From the NCBI RefSeq assembly GCF_004834005.1, contig NZ_STFF01000004.1:434001-498000 (forward strand): a stretch of 64,000 nt of DNA, given 5' to 3'. Below are positions 1 through 9,117 of the stretch, piece after piece (position 1 is the first letter of the stretch; every line of letters starts with the position of its first letter). The position numbers were made by a program, and so were the translations under genes. Below the pieces are notes generated by a model, which saw only the letters and a program-made list of their open reading frames with translations, was not told the DNA's origin and did not search any database. The DNA is from Niastella caeni. GTDB lineage: Bacteria; Bacteroidota; Bacteroidia; Chitinophagales; Chitinophagaceae.

Positions 1-2
1 AG

Positions 3-680
3 CGGGTGGAGAACCGGATGTTGATTGGCAATATGGCCAGTACAGGCGATGACAATATCCTGAATACAGATGAAAAGGACCTGGAATACCGAAAAATTCA
101 GTTGCAGAAATTAAAGGAAGAAGTAATTGATTTGGAAGACCTGCGGGAAGGAGTTAGCATAACAGATCTTGGTTTAAACGATTTCAGGGTTGATCTTTCG
201 AATTACATCAAGATGTATGGTGAAATGGCCCATATCCCGGAAGGATTACATGCTGTAGTTAAAGCTACAGAGTTTTTACAACCAGGTGTAATATTTGTGT
301 TAAAAAATATTCATTCAAGTGTGAATATTAATAAGCTTAATCGCCTGCATCCTTATTACCTGGTTTACATAAAAAATTCAGGCGAGCTCTACCTTAATCA
401 TATAGAATCCAAAAAGATCCTGGATGCAGTGCGTATGTTATGCAAAGGCCGGCAGGAACCCATTGCCGATTTATGCAAAACTTTAAGCGAAGAAACGGCT
501 GAATACCATGAGATGCAAACTTATTCCCAACTGCTCAGGCAAAGCATAGGTACTATTTTGCAAACCGAAGAAGAAAAAGAAGTACTCAGCCTGTTTAGAT
601 CGGGCGGCACCACAGCCCTAACAGATAAATTTCGTGGGATTGAGGATTTTAAACTGGTTTCATTCCTAATAGTTCGCTAA
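3..680 (+). CDS. C-terminal part of a helicase-related (SNF2-type) protein, 5' truncated by window
   Basis: The reading frame is open from the first bases of the window. A GTG at base 6 is the first possible start, but it is probably an internal codon. The visible 224 residues begin with a coiled segment rich in K/E/L, followed by an ITDLGLNDFR motif. In my experience that motif marks the C-terminal accessory part of helicase-related proteins paired with DUF4391 genes. No ATPase motif is visible, so the helicase label rests on this tail and on the neighbour. The TAA stop is followed directly by the ATG of the next gene with no spacer, which implies translational coupling. Such pairs usually travel with a DNA methyltransferase and a DEAD/DEAH restriction helicase, which would lie upstream outside the window. 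Confidence 0.55.
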   Translation, partial: RVENRMLIGNMASTGDDNILNTDEKDLEYRKIQLQKLKEEVIDLEDLREGVSITDLGLNDFRVDLSNYIKMYGEMAHIPEGLHAVVKATEFLQPGVIFVLKNIHSSVNINKLNRLHPYYLVYIKNSGELYLNHIESKKILDAVRMLCKGRQEPIADLCKTLSEETAEYHEMQTYSQLLRQSIGTILQTEEEKEVLSLFRSGGTTALTDKFRGIEDFKLVSFLIVR

Positions 681-1343
681 ATGGAAATATTCAACCTTCC
701 GCCTGCTACCATAGTGAACAGGGTGATACCCAAGAATGCTTTTGACAGGTACACAACTACCAGGCAAAAGAAACTTTTCACTGATTTAATATTACGTATT
801 ACATGGATACATAAACTTTCACCTGAAACAATTAACCTTGAATCAAAAGAAATTATAGAGATCCAGATTTTCAGAATAGAGTTAAAGACAAAGGAAAATA
901 TAACCTCCTTACTTGAAGTCATTGACAAAGCCGTTCCCTACCCTATTATTTTTATTGTGGAATATAACGGAAATGTTTATCTATCAACTTCCCCTAAGCA
1001 TCCTCATCCGGTGAATTCAGACAATTGTATAATTGACTGGACATTTACAACAGATTGGTTTACCCCAGCCAGCAATAGCTACCGTTTGGAGCTTCAAAAA
1101 AACCTGGATGCAATATATCAGGAGTTCTGTGTGCAGCTTTCTGGCAATCTTCAATTTGCCAAAAAGTCAATTCAGGAACTTATTGACCATAGCCGTTTAA
1201 TAGACAGCTTACGTAAAGAAATCGCCAGATTAAAAGCAAGTATTGTCAATAGTCAACAGTTCAAGCAAAAAGTTGAGCTAAATTTGAGACTGAAAGCTGC
1301 TGAGATGGAACTTAGGTCTCTTTTGATGGATTCTGCACGGTAG
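681..1343 (+). CDS. DUF4391 domain-containing protein
   Basis: This 220-residue cytoplasmic protein has no signal peptide. The N-terminus (FNLPPATIVNRVIPKNAF) and the middle (VDKAVPYPIIFIVEYNGNVYLSTSPKH-like beta strands) match my memory of DUF4391, a family that co-occurs with SNF2/type III-like restriction helicases. The last ~70 residues are a charged coiled coil (about residues 150-215). The gene begins on the base after the stop of the helicase tail and is the last gene of that operon, since a strong stem-loop follows. Its molecular function is unknown; a role in a phage-defence complex is inferred from genomic association only. Confidence 0.6.
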   Translation: MEIFNLPPATIVNRVIPKNAFDRYTTTRQKKLFTDLILRITWIHKLSPETINLESKEIIEIQIFRIELKTKENITSLLEVIDKAVPYPIIFIVEYNGNVYLSTSPKHPHPVNSDNCIIDWTFTTDWFTPASNSYRLELQKNLDAIYQEFCVQLSGNLQFAKKSIQELIDHSRLIDSLRKEIARLKASIVNSQQFKQKVELNLRLKAAEMELRSLLMDSAR

Positions 1344-1380
1344 AGATGTTTTCACTTAAAAGGCACTATACTTTTTGAAT

Positions 1381-1420
1381 AAACACAAAACCCGCGCTTC
1401 AGGTGGGTTTTGTGTTTTTG
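1381..1420. terminator. Bidirectional rho-independent terminator
   Basis: A perfect 13-bp stem (AAACACAAAACCC at 1381-1393 with GGGTTTTGTGTTT at 1405-1417) encloses an 11-nt loop. The stem itself ends in T runs on both strands. It sits between the convergent DUF4391 gene (+) and the dioxygenase gene (-), so it can serve both. Confidence 0.8.
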
Positions 1421-1431
1421 TTCTTCTTTGA

Positions 1432-2187
1432 TTATTTGCTGATGGCGAATTGTATGGCTTTCTCCACCGGCGAATCAATCATTAGCTCGTCTTTCAACAG
1501 TAAGGGAGGCTGTGCCATGAATCTCGGTTCCTGGCCTCTATGCGGCTGTGCAGCATGTACGAGGAAAGGATGACAGAGGTAAACTGTACCTGCTTTCCCT
1601 GTTGCCAGTACCTCCGGTCTTTCAGGCAGCCCTGTTAGTCTGGTGGCAAGCTCCATGAAAGACAATCCCCATTCTCCCAGAGGTTCCAATATGCCGGCTA
1701 CATCGAGGTGAGAACCGGTACGTATACGAGTTGGCGCATCGTTTTCACTAACATCGGAAAAAAGGAACAGCATCAATAAGGCCCTGCCTTTAGAGCGTAT
1801 ATTGATACGCCACTCGAAATAATTACCAGGATCATTGCCGGGAAAACCGGCGTCTACATGCCATCCTGCATCACCCGGATCTTCCGGTGAAGGAAAGCGC
1901 ACGGGAAAGGTGCCCATGCTGCGCACTGGCAGCCATTGACCGGAGCCGGCCAACTGATCAAATGCCTGATGCAGCACTTCTGTATTAGCAGCGTCGATAA
2001 AAGATTTTTGATGGTACATTCCCAGTCGGATCACAGGTTTGGCCCAGGTAGTGGGATCATTGGGGTCACAACCGGTTTCTTTCCAGAGAATCTTTCTTAC
2101 TTCTTCGGCGGTAGATGCAGGAAAGGCATTATCTATACGAACAAATCCTTCATAGAGGAATTGCTCTATTTGTTCTTGGCTTAACAT
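1432..2187 (-). CDS. Phytanoyl-CoA dioxygenase (PhyH) family Fe(II)/2-oxoglutarate oxygenase
   Basis: A 251-residue cytoplasmic protein of the PhyH family, which are non-haem iron enzymes that hydroxylate small molecules with 2-oxoglutarate and O2. The facial triad is visible: H110-x-D112 in WHVDAGF and H211 in FLVHAAQPHRG, with R217 placed to bind the 2-oxoglutarate carboxylate. The N-terminal half carries the usual opening (EQFLYEGFVRIDNAFP). Length fits the bacterial family. It is a single gene, divergent from nothing useful, and its substrate cannot be read from sequence or context. Confidence 0.8.
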   Translation of the reverse strand: MLSQEQIEQFLYEGFVRIDNAFPASTAEEVRKILWKETGCDPNDPTTWAKPVIRLGMYHQKSFIDAANTEVLHQAFDQLAGSGQWLPVRSMGTFPVRFPSPEDPGDAGWHVDAGFPGNDPGNYFEWRINIRSKGRALLMLFLFSDVSENDAPTRIRTGSHLDVAGILEPLGEWGLSFMELATRLTGLPERPEVLATGKAGTVYLCHPFLVHAAQPHRGQEPRFMAQPPLLLKDELMIDSPVEKAIQFAISK

Positions 2188-2359
2188 CTTGTTTAATTTG
2201 TGAGAATAAAATAATTATTGCCTCAAATAAAGGCAACATGTCAGGGCGACAAAAAAAGGAAGTACTTAGAGTGTTGGCGCCATTCTCATAACTGCAAATA
2301 TAAAAAAAGTGAAAATACTCTTCTCGTTCGAATACACAAAAAAATAAGTGCGGTAAATA

Positions 2360-2872
2360 CTATAGTATAGGCACAAATGAATCGAGCATTTTCATTCCAT
2401 CCGGCTTGTATAAGTCAAATTTATCCAACTCAGTAGTTAATGTCACTGTATAAACATTCAGCGGGGTTGCAAAATAGTATTGCACAAAATGTAGATTAAA
2501 AACTCCCTGCTTGGCGGTGAATTCTATTTTATGATATTCTTTGTTTCCGGTTTTATACAATTTAGATTCCAGGATCTTATAATCTGTAGCCATCGACTCA
2601 ATTTGTTTCAGGGAAACCTTTACAAATGTATCTAAAGTAACATGCAGTCCCTCCACATTGGAAGCGAGCACGTTTACGTTTTCCCTGAACTTGTCAGTGC
2701 TGGCCTCTGGTTTGGAAAAAATGAATAGATCAATTCCCATATTCTTGCTGGTGTCAATGCTCCAGGCTGAGGGATAACTTATTGAATATTTTTCGCATTT
2801 AAAAGAACCCCATTCTGTCTGAGCCGCACAAACCTGGAATGCCAGGAGAAAACATGCTAATAAAATCTTCAT
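2360..2872 (-). CDS. Secreted PsbP/DUF1795-like protein
   Basis: A small exported protein. With the start at 2872 it opens with a clean signal peptide (MKILLACFLLAFQVCAAQ); an ATG three codons upstream (2881) is also possible. The mature part begins with a YSISYPSAW motif and alternates strands and one helix, as in PsbP/DcrB-like (DUF1795) domains. The function of the family in Bacteroidota is unknown. It stands alone between the dioxygenase and the lectin lipoprotein. Confidence 0.55.
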   Translation of the reverse strand: MKILLACFLLAFQVCAAQTEWGSFKCEKYSISYPSAWSIDTSKNMGIDLFIFSKPEASTDKFRENVNVLASNVEGLHVTLDTFVKVSLKQIESMATDYKILESKLYKTGNKEYHKIEFTAKQGVFNLHFVQYYFATPLNVYTVTLTTELDKFDLYKPDGMKMLDSFVPIL

Positions 2873-3155
2873 AATGCTCATTTTAAATTGCTAAGGCAGG
2901 TAAAGAAACGAATTTTTATTTGAAAGTTAAAGCCCGGGTGGTGGGATTGCGTGTACCATTATTGTAAACATGCTAACTGAATTTACCGGGTTGTATGTTT
3001 TATGTGTTATGTTTTACGCCAATTACCCAGGCAGTGAAATTTATTAACACTATCTTATTCCTGCATTGTTTTTGCCGGTTTATGCTGCCTGATTTTCTTA
3101 AGATAGAACCTGGACCTGTTGTTAGATAGAGCTACACTAATATTAAACCAATCAC
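2873..3155. other. Intergenic region upstream of the DUF6528-lectin gene
   Basis: About 280 bp divergent spacer. It is AT-rich with several TTTATG/TTATGT words around 2995-3015. I see no convincing -33/-7 promoter pair, hairpin or small ORF, so I only record it as the likely promoter region for both flanking genes. Confidence 0.3.
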
Positions 3156-4670
3156 ATGAAGAAAACAAACGTACTCATGCTTGCTTTGTTCCTGGCATCA
3201 TGCGCCAAACAGCAATTGAACGACACCGATATAGCTGCAGATATATCGGATGCAGAAACAGTATCGCTCATAGCGGCAGCTCCGGGCGATATCGGAAATG
3301 ACATCATTTGCACCAACAATCGCAACAACAAACTGGAGGTATTCAATTACGGCGATGCCAACTGGAACGATGCCGGTTCCCTGCGCTGGTCGTGGATGCC
3401 TACTACCGCTTTGGGTTATACCAGTTCAGAGATCAGCTTATGGACAAGCGGTGATCCCACAGGCGACCCAATGGATGTAAAGCGGGTGCTTACCAATGTA
3501 TGGTCTGGTTGTACAGAAGTAATGGTAACCGTAGGCGGACAATTGGCCACTATTGCAACGTATGCTTCTAACAAAACCAGAGGTACTAAATTATGGGCCG
3601 TTAATTGTGGCGCCGGCTCCTATCCGCATGCTGCCGAACTGATACCCAATGGTAACCTGGCGGTAGCTGCTTCGCATGGTGATTGGGTGAAAGTGTTCAG
3701 TACCAGCAGCAGCAACGTGGCAACCTATTCATTACCCGGCGCGCACGGTGTTGTATGGGATAATGAATTGCATCGTTTGTGGGTAGTTGGGGATACCAAA
3801 CTAACGGCGCTGATCATTGGCGGTACCAGAAGTGCGCCTACTATTACAGAAGATGTAGCCCGCGCTAAAACCATTCCCGGTAATGGTCATGATCTCTCCC
3901 GCTTTGAAGGAAACGATAACAAGCTGTGGGTAACCAATAGCGGTCACGTATATATCTATGATAAGACCACCAAGGCGCTGGTGAATGCGCCGGGTGCTGC
4001 ACATCGTAACAAAGTGAAAGCCGTGAGCAACAACAATGCCGCCAGCGGCTACATGATCGTACAAACCAGGCCCGTCACCGAATGTTCGCTGAATACGTGG
4101 TGCACCCCTTATGTTGATTTTTATAATGCGTCGGGTGTCTTCCTGGGTTCACGGAAGCGCAACGATGCCGCTTATTATAAAGCAGATGTTTGGTGGCATG
4201 ATGATCTGCCTGTTCCCGCAGCGCCCATTGCCAATGGAAAATACGCTATTGTGAGCGCGTTGAATGGAAAAGTGATGGCCGTATCGGGCGGTTCCACTGC
4301 CAGCAGCGCTAAAATAACCATGTGGCCGTATTCGGCTGAAAACGACAATGACGAATGGAACGTCACTAAAATAGGTGCTACCGGTTATTATCGCATCACC
4401 AACGTAAAAAGCGGTCTCGACCTGAATGTGCAGGGCGCCACCTATAACAATGGGGCCAACCTCATTCAGTACGCCTACTCCAGTAGTGCGCCAAACAACG
4501 ACGAATGGAAAATTACCGATGTGGGTAATGGTGAATACAAAATTGAAAGCCGTTACAGCAGCCAGTGTTTGAATGTGGAAGCGGCTGACCCCGCTGATGG
4601 TACTGAAGTAATTCAATGGCCTTATTCCAGTGCATCTCAACGCAAATGGACATTTCAGGCAATACCATAA
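3156..4670 (+). CDS. DUF6528 domain lipoprotein with C-terminal ricin-type lectin domain
   Basis: A 504-residue lipoprotein: the signal ends in the lipobox LASC (Cys16). Residues ~45-355 form a WD/propeller-like region that I recognise as DUF6528 (DIICTNN, GDPMDVKRVLTNVWSG, SYPHAAELIPNGNLAVAAS). Residues ~360-504 are a ricin B-type beta-trefoil with three Q/N-E-W repeats (AENDNDEWNV, APNNDEWKI, ASQRKWTF). The lectin domain suggests binding to a surface polysaccharide, and the propeller may be structural or a degenerate lyase. The gene is followed 175 bp later by a possible polysaccharide lyase in the same direction, so the two may act on the same glycan. Confidence 0.7.
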   Translation: MKKTNVLMLALFLASCAKQQLNDTDIAADISDAETVSLIAAAPGDIGNDIICTNNRNNKLEVFNYGDANWNDAGSLRWSWMPTTALGYTSSEISLWTSGDPTGDPMDVKRVLTNVWSGCTEVMVTVGGQLATIATYASNKTRGTKLWAVNCGAGSYPHAAELIPNGNLAVAASHGDWVKVFSTSSSNVATYSLPGAHGVVWDNELHRLWVVGDTKLTALIIGGTRSAPTITEDVARAKTIPGNGHDLSRFEGNDNKLWVTNSGHVYIYDKTTKALVNAPGAAHRNKVKAVSNNNAASGYMIVQTRPVTECSLNTWCTPYVDFYNASGVFLGSRKRNDAAYYKADVWWHDDLPVPAAPIANGKYAIVSALNGKVMAVSGGSTASSAKITMWPYSAENDNDEWNVTKIGATGYYRITNVKSGLDLNVQGATYNNGANLIQYAYSSSAPNNDEWKITDVGNGEYKIESRYSSQCLNVEAADPADGTEVIQWPYSSASQRKWTFQAIP

Positions 4671-4845
4671 TGCTTTGAAATAAGCATAAGCTTGTAAAGC
4701 ATTTGCTTGTTGAAATAGATTTGCTTGTGCTGCGAGGATTATCAAAAGCAGCATAAGCATTTCGATAAGCTATTTTAACCAATACGATAATTGGTATTTG
4801 TAAAACCGGCAGAAATAATAACTTGGCTGTGAAAACTACATACCA
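4671..4845 (+). other. Intergenic spacer with repeated GCTTGT/ATAAGC words
   Basis: The spacer repeats the words ATAAGC and ATTTGCTTGT in both orientations (4680-4765), for example at 4704-4714 and 4720-4730. This could fold into several weak hairpins. It may act as a processing or attenuation region between the lectin and lyase-like genes; there is no gene in it. Confidence 0.3.
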
Positions 4846-6705
4846 ATGCCACGAATTGCCTGCCACGCTGCTATTGCCATAGTTGTTTCGCTCACCGTAT
4901 GTATTCAGGCTGTTCAGGCGCAGTGGGCTCCCGTACCCGCTGTTGACCTGTCGAAATTCAAACCTTCCGATTTTACAGATGATGAGCTGGATATGCCCTA
5001 TTACCTGCAGCATTTTCATACGTTTGCCAATGGCGTAGTTGAAACCGGTCCCGACAAAGGGTTTATCAATATCTCTGTATGGCGTACGCCGGATGTTAAC
5101 AAGACGTATAATGCCCGCATCATGGAGAACATCCTTTCGCTGGCTTATTTCTATTGCACCAATCGTCCCTGGAATATATATTATGCCTCCCCTGCCCTTC
5201 GGCCAAGACTGGAAGCGGCTTTAGCGTTCTGGTGCCGTATTCAACATAAGGATGGCCGTTTCAGTGAGTATGGCCCGCAGAAATGGAACCTGCCCGCCAC
5301 CGCTTTCGGCACAAAATTTATGGGCGAAACACTTCGGCTGCTTAAAGCGGGGCCACCTATTGATCCCGTTATTTTACAAAATACTATTGAAGCAGATAGA
5401 AAAGCTATTATGGCAGTGCTTACTTTGGAGGACCTATACGAGCATGGAAAAAATTATTCAAACCAGTTTACCAACGTATGGGCCGGCGCGCTGGCGTATT
5501 TGTCGCTTTTTCCGGATGCCGAAATAAGCAGTCGCCTGGTTGCCCGGATACAGCAATCGGCAACAGACTTTCAAAGCCCCGCAGGATTTTTTTATGAAGC
5601 AGGCGGTACCGATTTTGGCTATAACTTCAATACACATCATAGTAACCTGTGGGTGGCGTATCACTACAGCCGCGGCACCGGGCTGGCCAGTAACTTTATA
5701 GCGGAAGAAAAAAGATATTATAACTGGATAAGCTATAATGCAGTGCCTGAGCCGGGTTCGATAAACTATACCATCAACAGGGCTATAGAAATGCGGCAGA
5801 AAGCAACCACTACCGGGAGTTATTTCATGGCAAGCCCACTTGGCGAAGCCGTAGAAGGCATAAGGGCATTCAACAGGAACAGCGTGGAAAAGGAAAAGGC
5901 GATTGCAGAAGCAAGGAAAAACCTTGAGCAAACCTGGCCCAATGTGCAGTCGCTTACTACCGGCGCATTCAGCGCTTTTTCTCCCTATGCTTTCCTTCAC
6001 CGGTCACATTACCAATGGTATCCTTCTCCACAGCAAAAAGAAGCTGCTGTAAAGATGTTGCCTTATATAAAAAGCGACCGGTTCATTCACCAGAAAATGG
6101 ACACCCGCCACCCTACTGTATTTACCTATGTACGGCAGCCCGGTTATTACGCCTGTTTTAACAGCGGCCCCCAGTTAAAACCACAACAGCGATATGGCGT
6201 AGGTCTGTTGTGGCATCCGAAGGCCGGCTCTTTTTTGCAATCGCAAACAGATACTGATGATGCAGCCTGGGGCACAAAACCGGAAGGCGGCAAATTGTAT
6301 GAGGCGAACACGCTGGATGCTTTGTTTTTAATAAATAATAAAGCCCACAATCCCACGCCTGGCAATCATGATGTAAAAACCGGGACGTTAGCTGTATCCT
6401 ATAAATTAGGATCAACCGGCAAAAAGTCGATCGTCTTTCGGGACCAGGCAATCGAAATAGCTATTCAACATCCCGGACGTTTTACAGAATACATTCCGCT
6501 GTTATTGAACAGTACCGACTCCCTCCGGATCATTTCTCCCGGTAAAGTGGAATTGAAAAAGCCGGGCGGCGCCATCACTATTTTCTATGATGCTGCCGCA
6601 AAAGCCGAACTGAAAGAAACAACACTCAAATCGGGTATGCAGCGGGTAATGGTATTGGGTATTGAAAGCAGTGATAAATTGAATTATTCCTTTGTAATAA
6701 ACTAA
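4846..6705 (+). CDS. Secreted alpha-toroid protein, possible polysaccharide lyase
   Basis: A 619-residue exported protein with a signal peptide (residues 1-25, cleavage after VQAQ). Residues ~30-340 are helical with repeated aromatic-rich helices (LAYFYCTNRPWNIYY, LEAALAFWCRIQHKDGRF, NVWAGALAYL), typical of an (alpha/alpha) toroid. Residues ~390-619 are beta-rich (RQPGYYACFNSGPQ, GVGLLWHPKAGSFLQSQ), like the sandwich domain of heparinase II/III and related lyases. A Y/H-rich stretch (NFNTHHSNLWVAYHYSRG) could carry the active site. I cannot name a PL family. It follows the lectin lipoprotein on the same strand and faces the TonB receptor gene with a 26-bp gap. Confidence 0.5.
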   Translation: MPRIACHAAIAIVVSLTVCIQAVQAQWAPVPAVDLSKFKPSDFTDDELDMPYYLQHFHTFANGVVETGPDKGFINISVWRTPDVNKTYNARIMENILSLAYFYCTNRPWNIYYASPALRPRLEAALAFWCRIQHKDGRFSEYGPQKWNLPATAFGTKFMGETLRLLKAGPPIDPVILQNTIEADRKAIMAVLTLEDLYEHGKNYSNQFTNVWAGALAYLSLFPDAEISSRLVARIQQSATDFQSPAGFFYEAGGTDFGYNFNTHHSNLWVAYHYSRGTGLASNFIAEEKRYYNWISYNAVPEPGSINYTINRAIEMRQKATTTGSYFMASPLGEAVEGIRAFNRNSVEKEKAIAEARKNLEQTWPNVQSLTTGAFSAFSPYAFLHRSHYQWYPSPQQKEAAVKMLPYIKSDRFIHQKMDTRHPTVFTYVRQPGYYACFNSGPQLKPQQRYGVGLLWHPKAGSFLQSQTDTDDAAWGTKPEGGKLYEANTLDALFLINNKAHNPTPGNHDVKTGTLAVSYKLGSTGKKSIVFRDQAIEIAIQHPGRFTEYIPLLLNSTDSLRIISPGKVELKKPGGAITIFYDAAAKAELKETTLKSGMQRVMVLGIESSDKLNYSFVIN

Positions 6706-6731
6706 TAGTATTTACAACAAATTTTTCTGGC

Positions 6732-8924
6732 TCAGAAGCCTGCTTTCAGTTTTATTACCAGGTTCCTTCCGGCGCCGCTGATACCTGAAGCAAATACCCG
6801 GTAATTCTTGTCCAATACATTTTCCAGGGCCACCTGTATGGTGAACTGTTTGCGGATAGCAAGGCTGGTTGATACATTCAGGATCTGCCAGCCAGGCATG
6901 CCCTCCTGTGTGGCATATTGCAGGTTATCTTCTCCATACGGATTGTAGTCCTTTAGTTTTTTCTTTCCATTGTACAGTACATACACTTCGCCTTCCAGGA
7001 ATTTGTACCGGCCTGTAATACCTGTTTTACCGAATACGGGTGGAATATGGTCCATTGGCACGGTTGATTTATCTTCCTGCTTATACCGTCCATGCGTATA
7101 GGTTATATGGGAATACAAGCTGACATTCGTTGCAGGCCGAAGCGTAAAGCCGCCCTGAAATCCGTACAGCCATGCACGTGCTTTATTCTGGTTGGCCACT
7201 ACCGGCGTCATCTGTCCATCATACAGTACACTGGCGGCTTCGTTCAGCGTGAATTTGTCAAGGACAACAGCATTCCGGAACAGCGTATAGAATGCATTTG
7301 CTTCCAGTTCGATTAATTTTCCGAAGCGTTTGCTCACATCAAGATCGAATTGATACGTATGCTCTGGTTTAAGGTGCCGGTTGGGCACCACCAATTGCAC
7401 ACCGCCTGCAGATTCGAATACTTTGGCAAGGTCATCGATATTAGGAGCGCGGAAGCCGGTGGAGAAATTAAGCGCGATCCTGCTGCTGGTGATGGGCAAA
7501 TAGATCAACCCCGCATTGAGACTATAAGCAAAATGGCGTTGCGTGGCATTCGTGAAAGGCAAATGAAGCAGCGCCGTATCGATGAAATTTGCATCCAGGC
7601 TAATATAATTGAACCTTATGCCATCGTTCAGAATTAATTTGCCGGGTATGATCCTGAACAAATGCTGTGCGTACACGCCGCTGTAGGTCATATTGTTTTT
7701 ACCATCAGGATACCTGGTAACCAGGCCTGCTGATTTGGCACCGGTTGTAATATCATAATTGAATGCAGTTGAGTTAAGGATATTGAATTGACCGTCGGCG
7801 CCAACACTCAGATCATGTTGTGCCATGCTTTTGCGGAGGTCGAGGTTCAATGCCATTACATCAATACGTTCTATCCTGTTTTCCCGTAAGGGCTTTCTAT
7901 AAGCACGCTGCATGCGGCTTTCTTCTATGTGTTGATAACTGGCGCCGGCTTTCAACTCGTCAAAAAATCCTTTTATTTGTTTGGACTGGTAATTATAAGA
8001 TGCCATAAGTCTTTCCTGGGGACCATAATACCATTCAGCCCATCTTAAGGCGCCATTGCGGGTATCGGTGAGCCGGTCGTAGCGCGGTATATCACTGCTG
8101 GTAGAATATTGCAAATTCAATTCGTGCGATTGCCCCGGGCTTGCCTGCCATAAAAATTTTTGCAACAGATCGTACTGGCGGTAATCGCTGTACTTCTGCA
8201 TATTGACGTTATCATTCCGCACAATGGAATCGATGCCGTTGATTTGCGTGATATATTCATTCCGTTTGCCAAATTCAGCATAGCGTGATTTGCGTTGGCC
8301 GCCCTGCCGCAGGTTACCATAACTACTAAAGCTGAAAGCCGTGAGCGACGCAAAATTTCGTGTTCCGATATTTACATCTGCATGACCGGTAAATTCATTG
8401 AATGCGCTGCTGTAACGGGTTGATACGTTCGTTTGTATTTTTCCCAACAGCGGTTGTTTTGTCTGGAAATGGATCACGCCACCTAATGCATCAGAACCAT
8501 ACATGGTAGATGCCGGCCCCGATAACACCTCTACCCTTTCCAGCATATCGTCATCAACCGTAATCACATTTTGCAAATGACCGGTGCGGTAAATAGCGTT
8601 GTTCATTCGTACCCCATCCACTACCAGTAAAATCCGGCTGGCCTCAAAGCCTTTTATAACCGGACTTCCGCCGCCCAACTGGCTTCGCTGAACAAATACC
8701 TTCCCGGAATGCTCCAGCAAACCGGCTGTGTTGTTCGACAGGGACCTGGTAATTTCCTTGTTACCGATCACGATCGTTTGCTGGGCTATATGCTTTCTTT
8801 TCTCAGGGAATTTATTGGCTGTCACGATCACTTCTTCCAGGTTAGTTGAATCAGCTGGTAACTGCCGGGCATAGGCAGGCGCCCATAACCATCCTGTGAG
8901 GGTGATCAGTAAAATAAATTTCAT
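6732..8924 (-). CDS. TonB-dependent outer-membrane receptor (haem/siderophore type)
   Basis: A ligand-gated outer-membrane porin energised by TonB. I place the start at 8924, where the signal peptide MKFILLITLTGWLWAPAYA begins. The longer frame from 9002 would only translate the word-repeat leader. The order is: signal, TonB box region LEEVIVTANKFPEKRK, plug (residues ~45-160, with GGGSPVIKGFEASRILLVVDGVR and YGSDALGGVIHF), then a 22-strand barrel ending in the aromatic terminus KAGF. The FRAP motif (TGFRAPNIDDL) followed by PNRHLKPE resembles the FRAP/NPxL pair of haemoglobin/haem receptors. The substrate remains uncertain. There is no carboxypeptidase-like (SusC) domain. Confidence 0.85.
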   Translation of the reverse strand: MKFILLITLTGWLWAPAYARQLPADSTNLEEVIVTANKFPEKRKHIAQQTIVIGNKEITRSLSNNTAGLLEHSGKVFVQRSQLGGGSPVIKGFEASRILLVVDGVRMNNAIYRTGHLQNVITVDDDMLERVEVLSGPASTMYGSDALGGVIHFQTKQPLLGKIQTNVSTRYSSAFNEFTGHADVNIGTRNFASLTAFSFSSYGNLRQGGQRKSRYAEFGKRNEYITQINGIDSIVRNDNVNMQKYSDYRQYDLLQKFLWQASPGQSHELNLQYSTSSDIPRYDRLTDTRNGALRWAEWYYGPQERLMASYNYQSKQIKGFFDELKAGASYQHIEESRMQRAYRKPLRENRIERIDVMALNLDLRKSMAQHDLSVGADGQFNILNSTAFNYDITTGAKSAGLVTRYPDGKNNMTYSGVYAQHLFRIIPGKLILNDGIRFNYISLDANFIDTALLHLPFTNATQRHFAYSLNAGLIYLPITSSRIALNFSTGFRAPNIDDLAKVFESAGGVQLVVPNRHLKPEHTYQFDLDVSKRFGKLIELEANAFYTLFRNAVVLDKFTLNEAASVLYDGQMTPVVANQNKARAWLYGFQGGFTLRPATNVSLYSHITYTHGRYKQEDKSTVPMDHIPPVFGKTGITGRYKFLEGEVYVLYNGKKKLKDYNPYGEDNLQYATQEGMPGWQILNVSTSLAIRKQFTIQVALENVLDKNYRVFASGISGAGRNLVIKLKAGF

Positions 8925-8952
8925 GATGTAAGTTGATCTGGTAAAAAGACCC

Positions 8953-9114
8953 GTTTGTTGTTTGTGGTTTATGGTTTGTAGTTCATTAATTCGTGAAGTC
9001 ATTTTTTATTGGAGCCTCGACTTCATGCTGCCTGTAAGATGATCTTAAATCAATCGCGAATCTCAAAGCGCGGCAGCAACAAACAACAAACTACAAACTA
9101 CAAACCACAAACTA
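8953..9114. repeat. Inverted word-repeat flanking the TonB receptor start (CAAACTA/TAGTTTG type)
   Basis: At 9078-9114 the words CAAACAA, CAAACTA and CAAACCA run in tandem. At 8953-8983 a similar run appears in the opposite orientation (GTTTGTTGTTTGTGG followed by TTTATGGTTTGTAG). The two can pair to form a long imperfect hairpin around the receptor's leader. Such low-complexity words are common between genes of Chitinophagaceae and are probably non-coding. Confidence 0.65.
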
Positions 9115-9117
9115 AAT

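Noticed and set aside
4149..4760. 203-codon reading frame on the minus strand opposite the lectin lipoprotein gene.
   Set aside because: It mirrors a clearly coding gene, has low-complexity composition and no recognisable domain.
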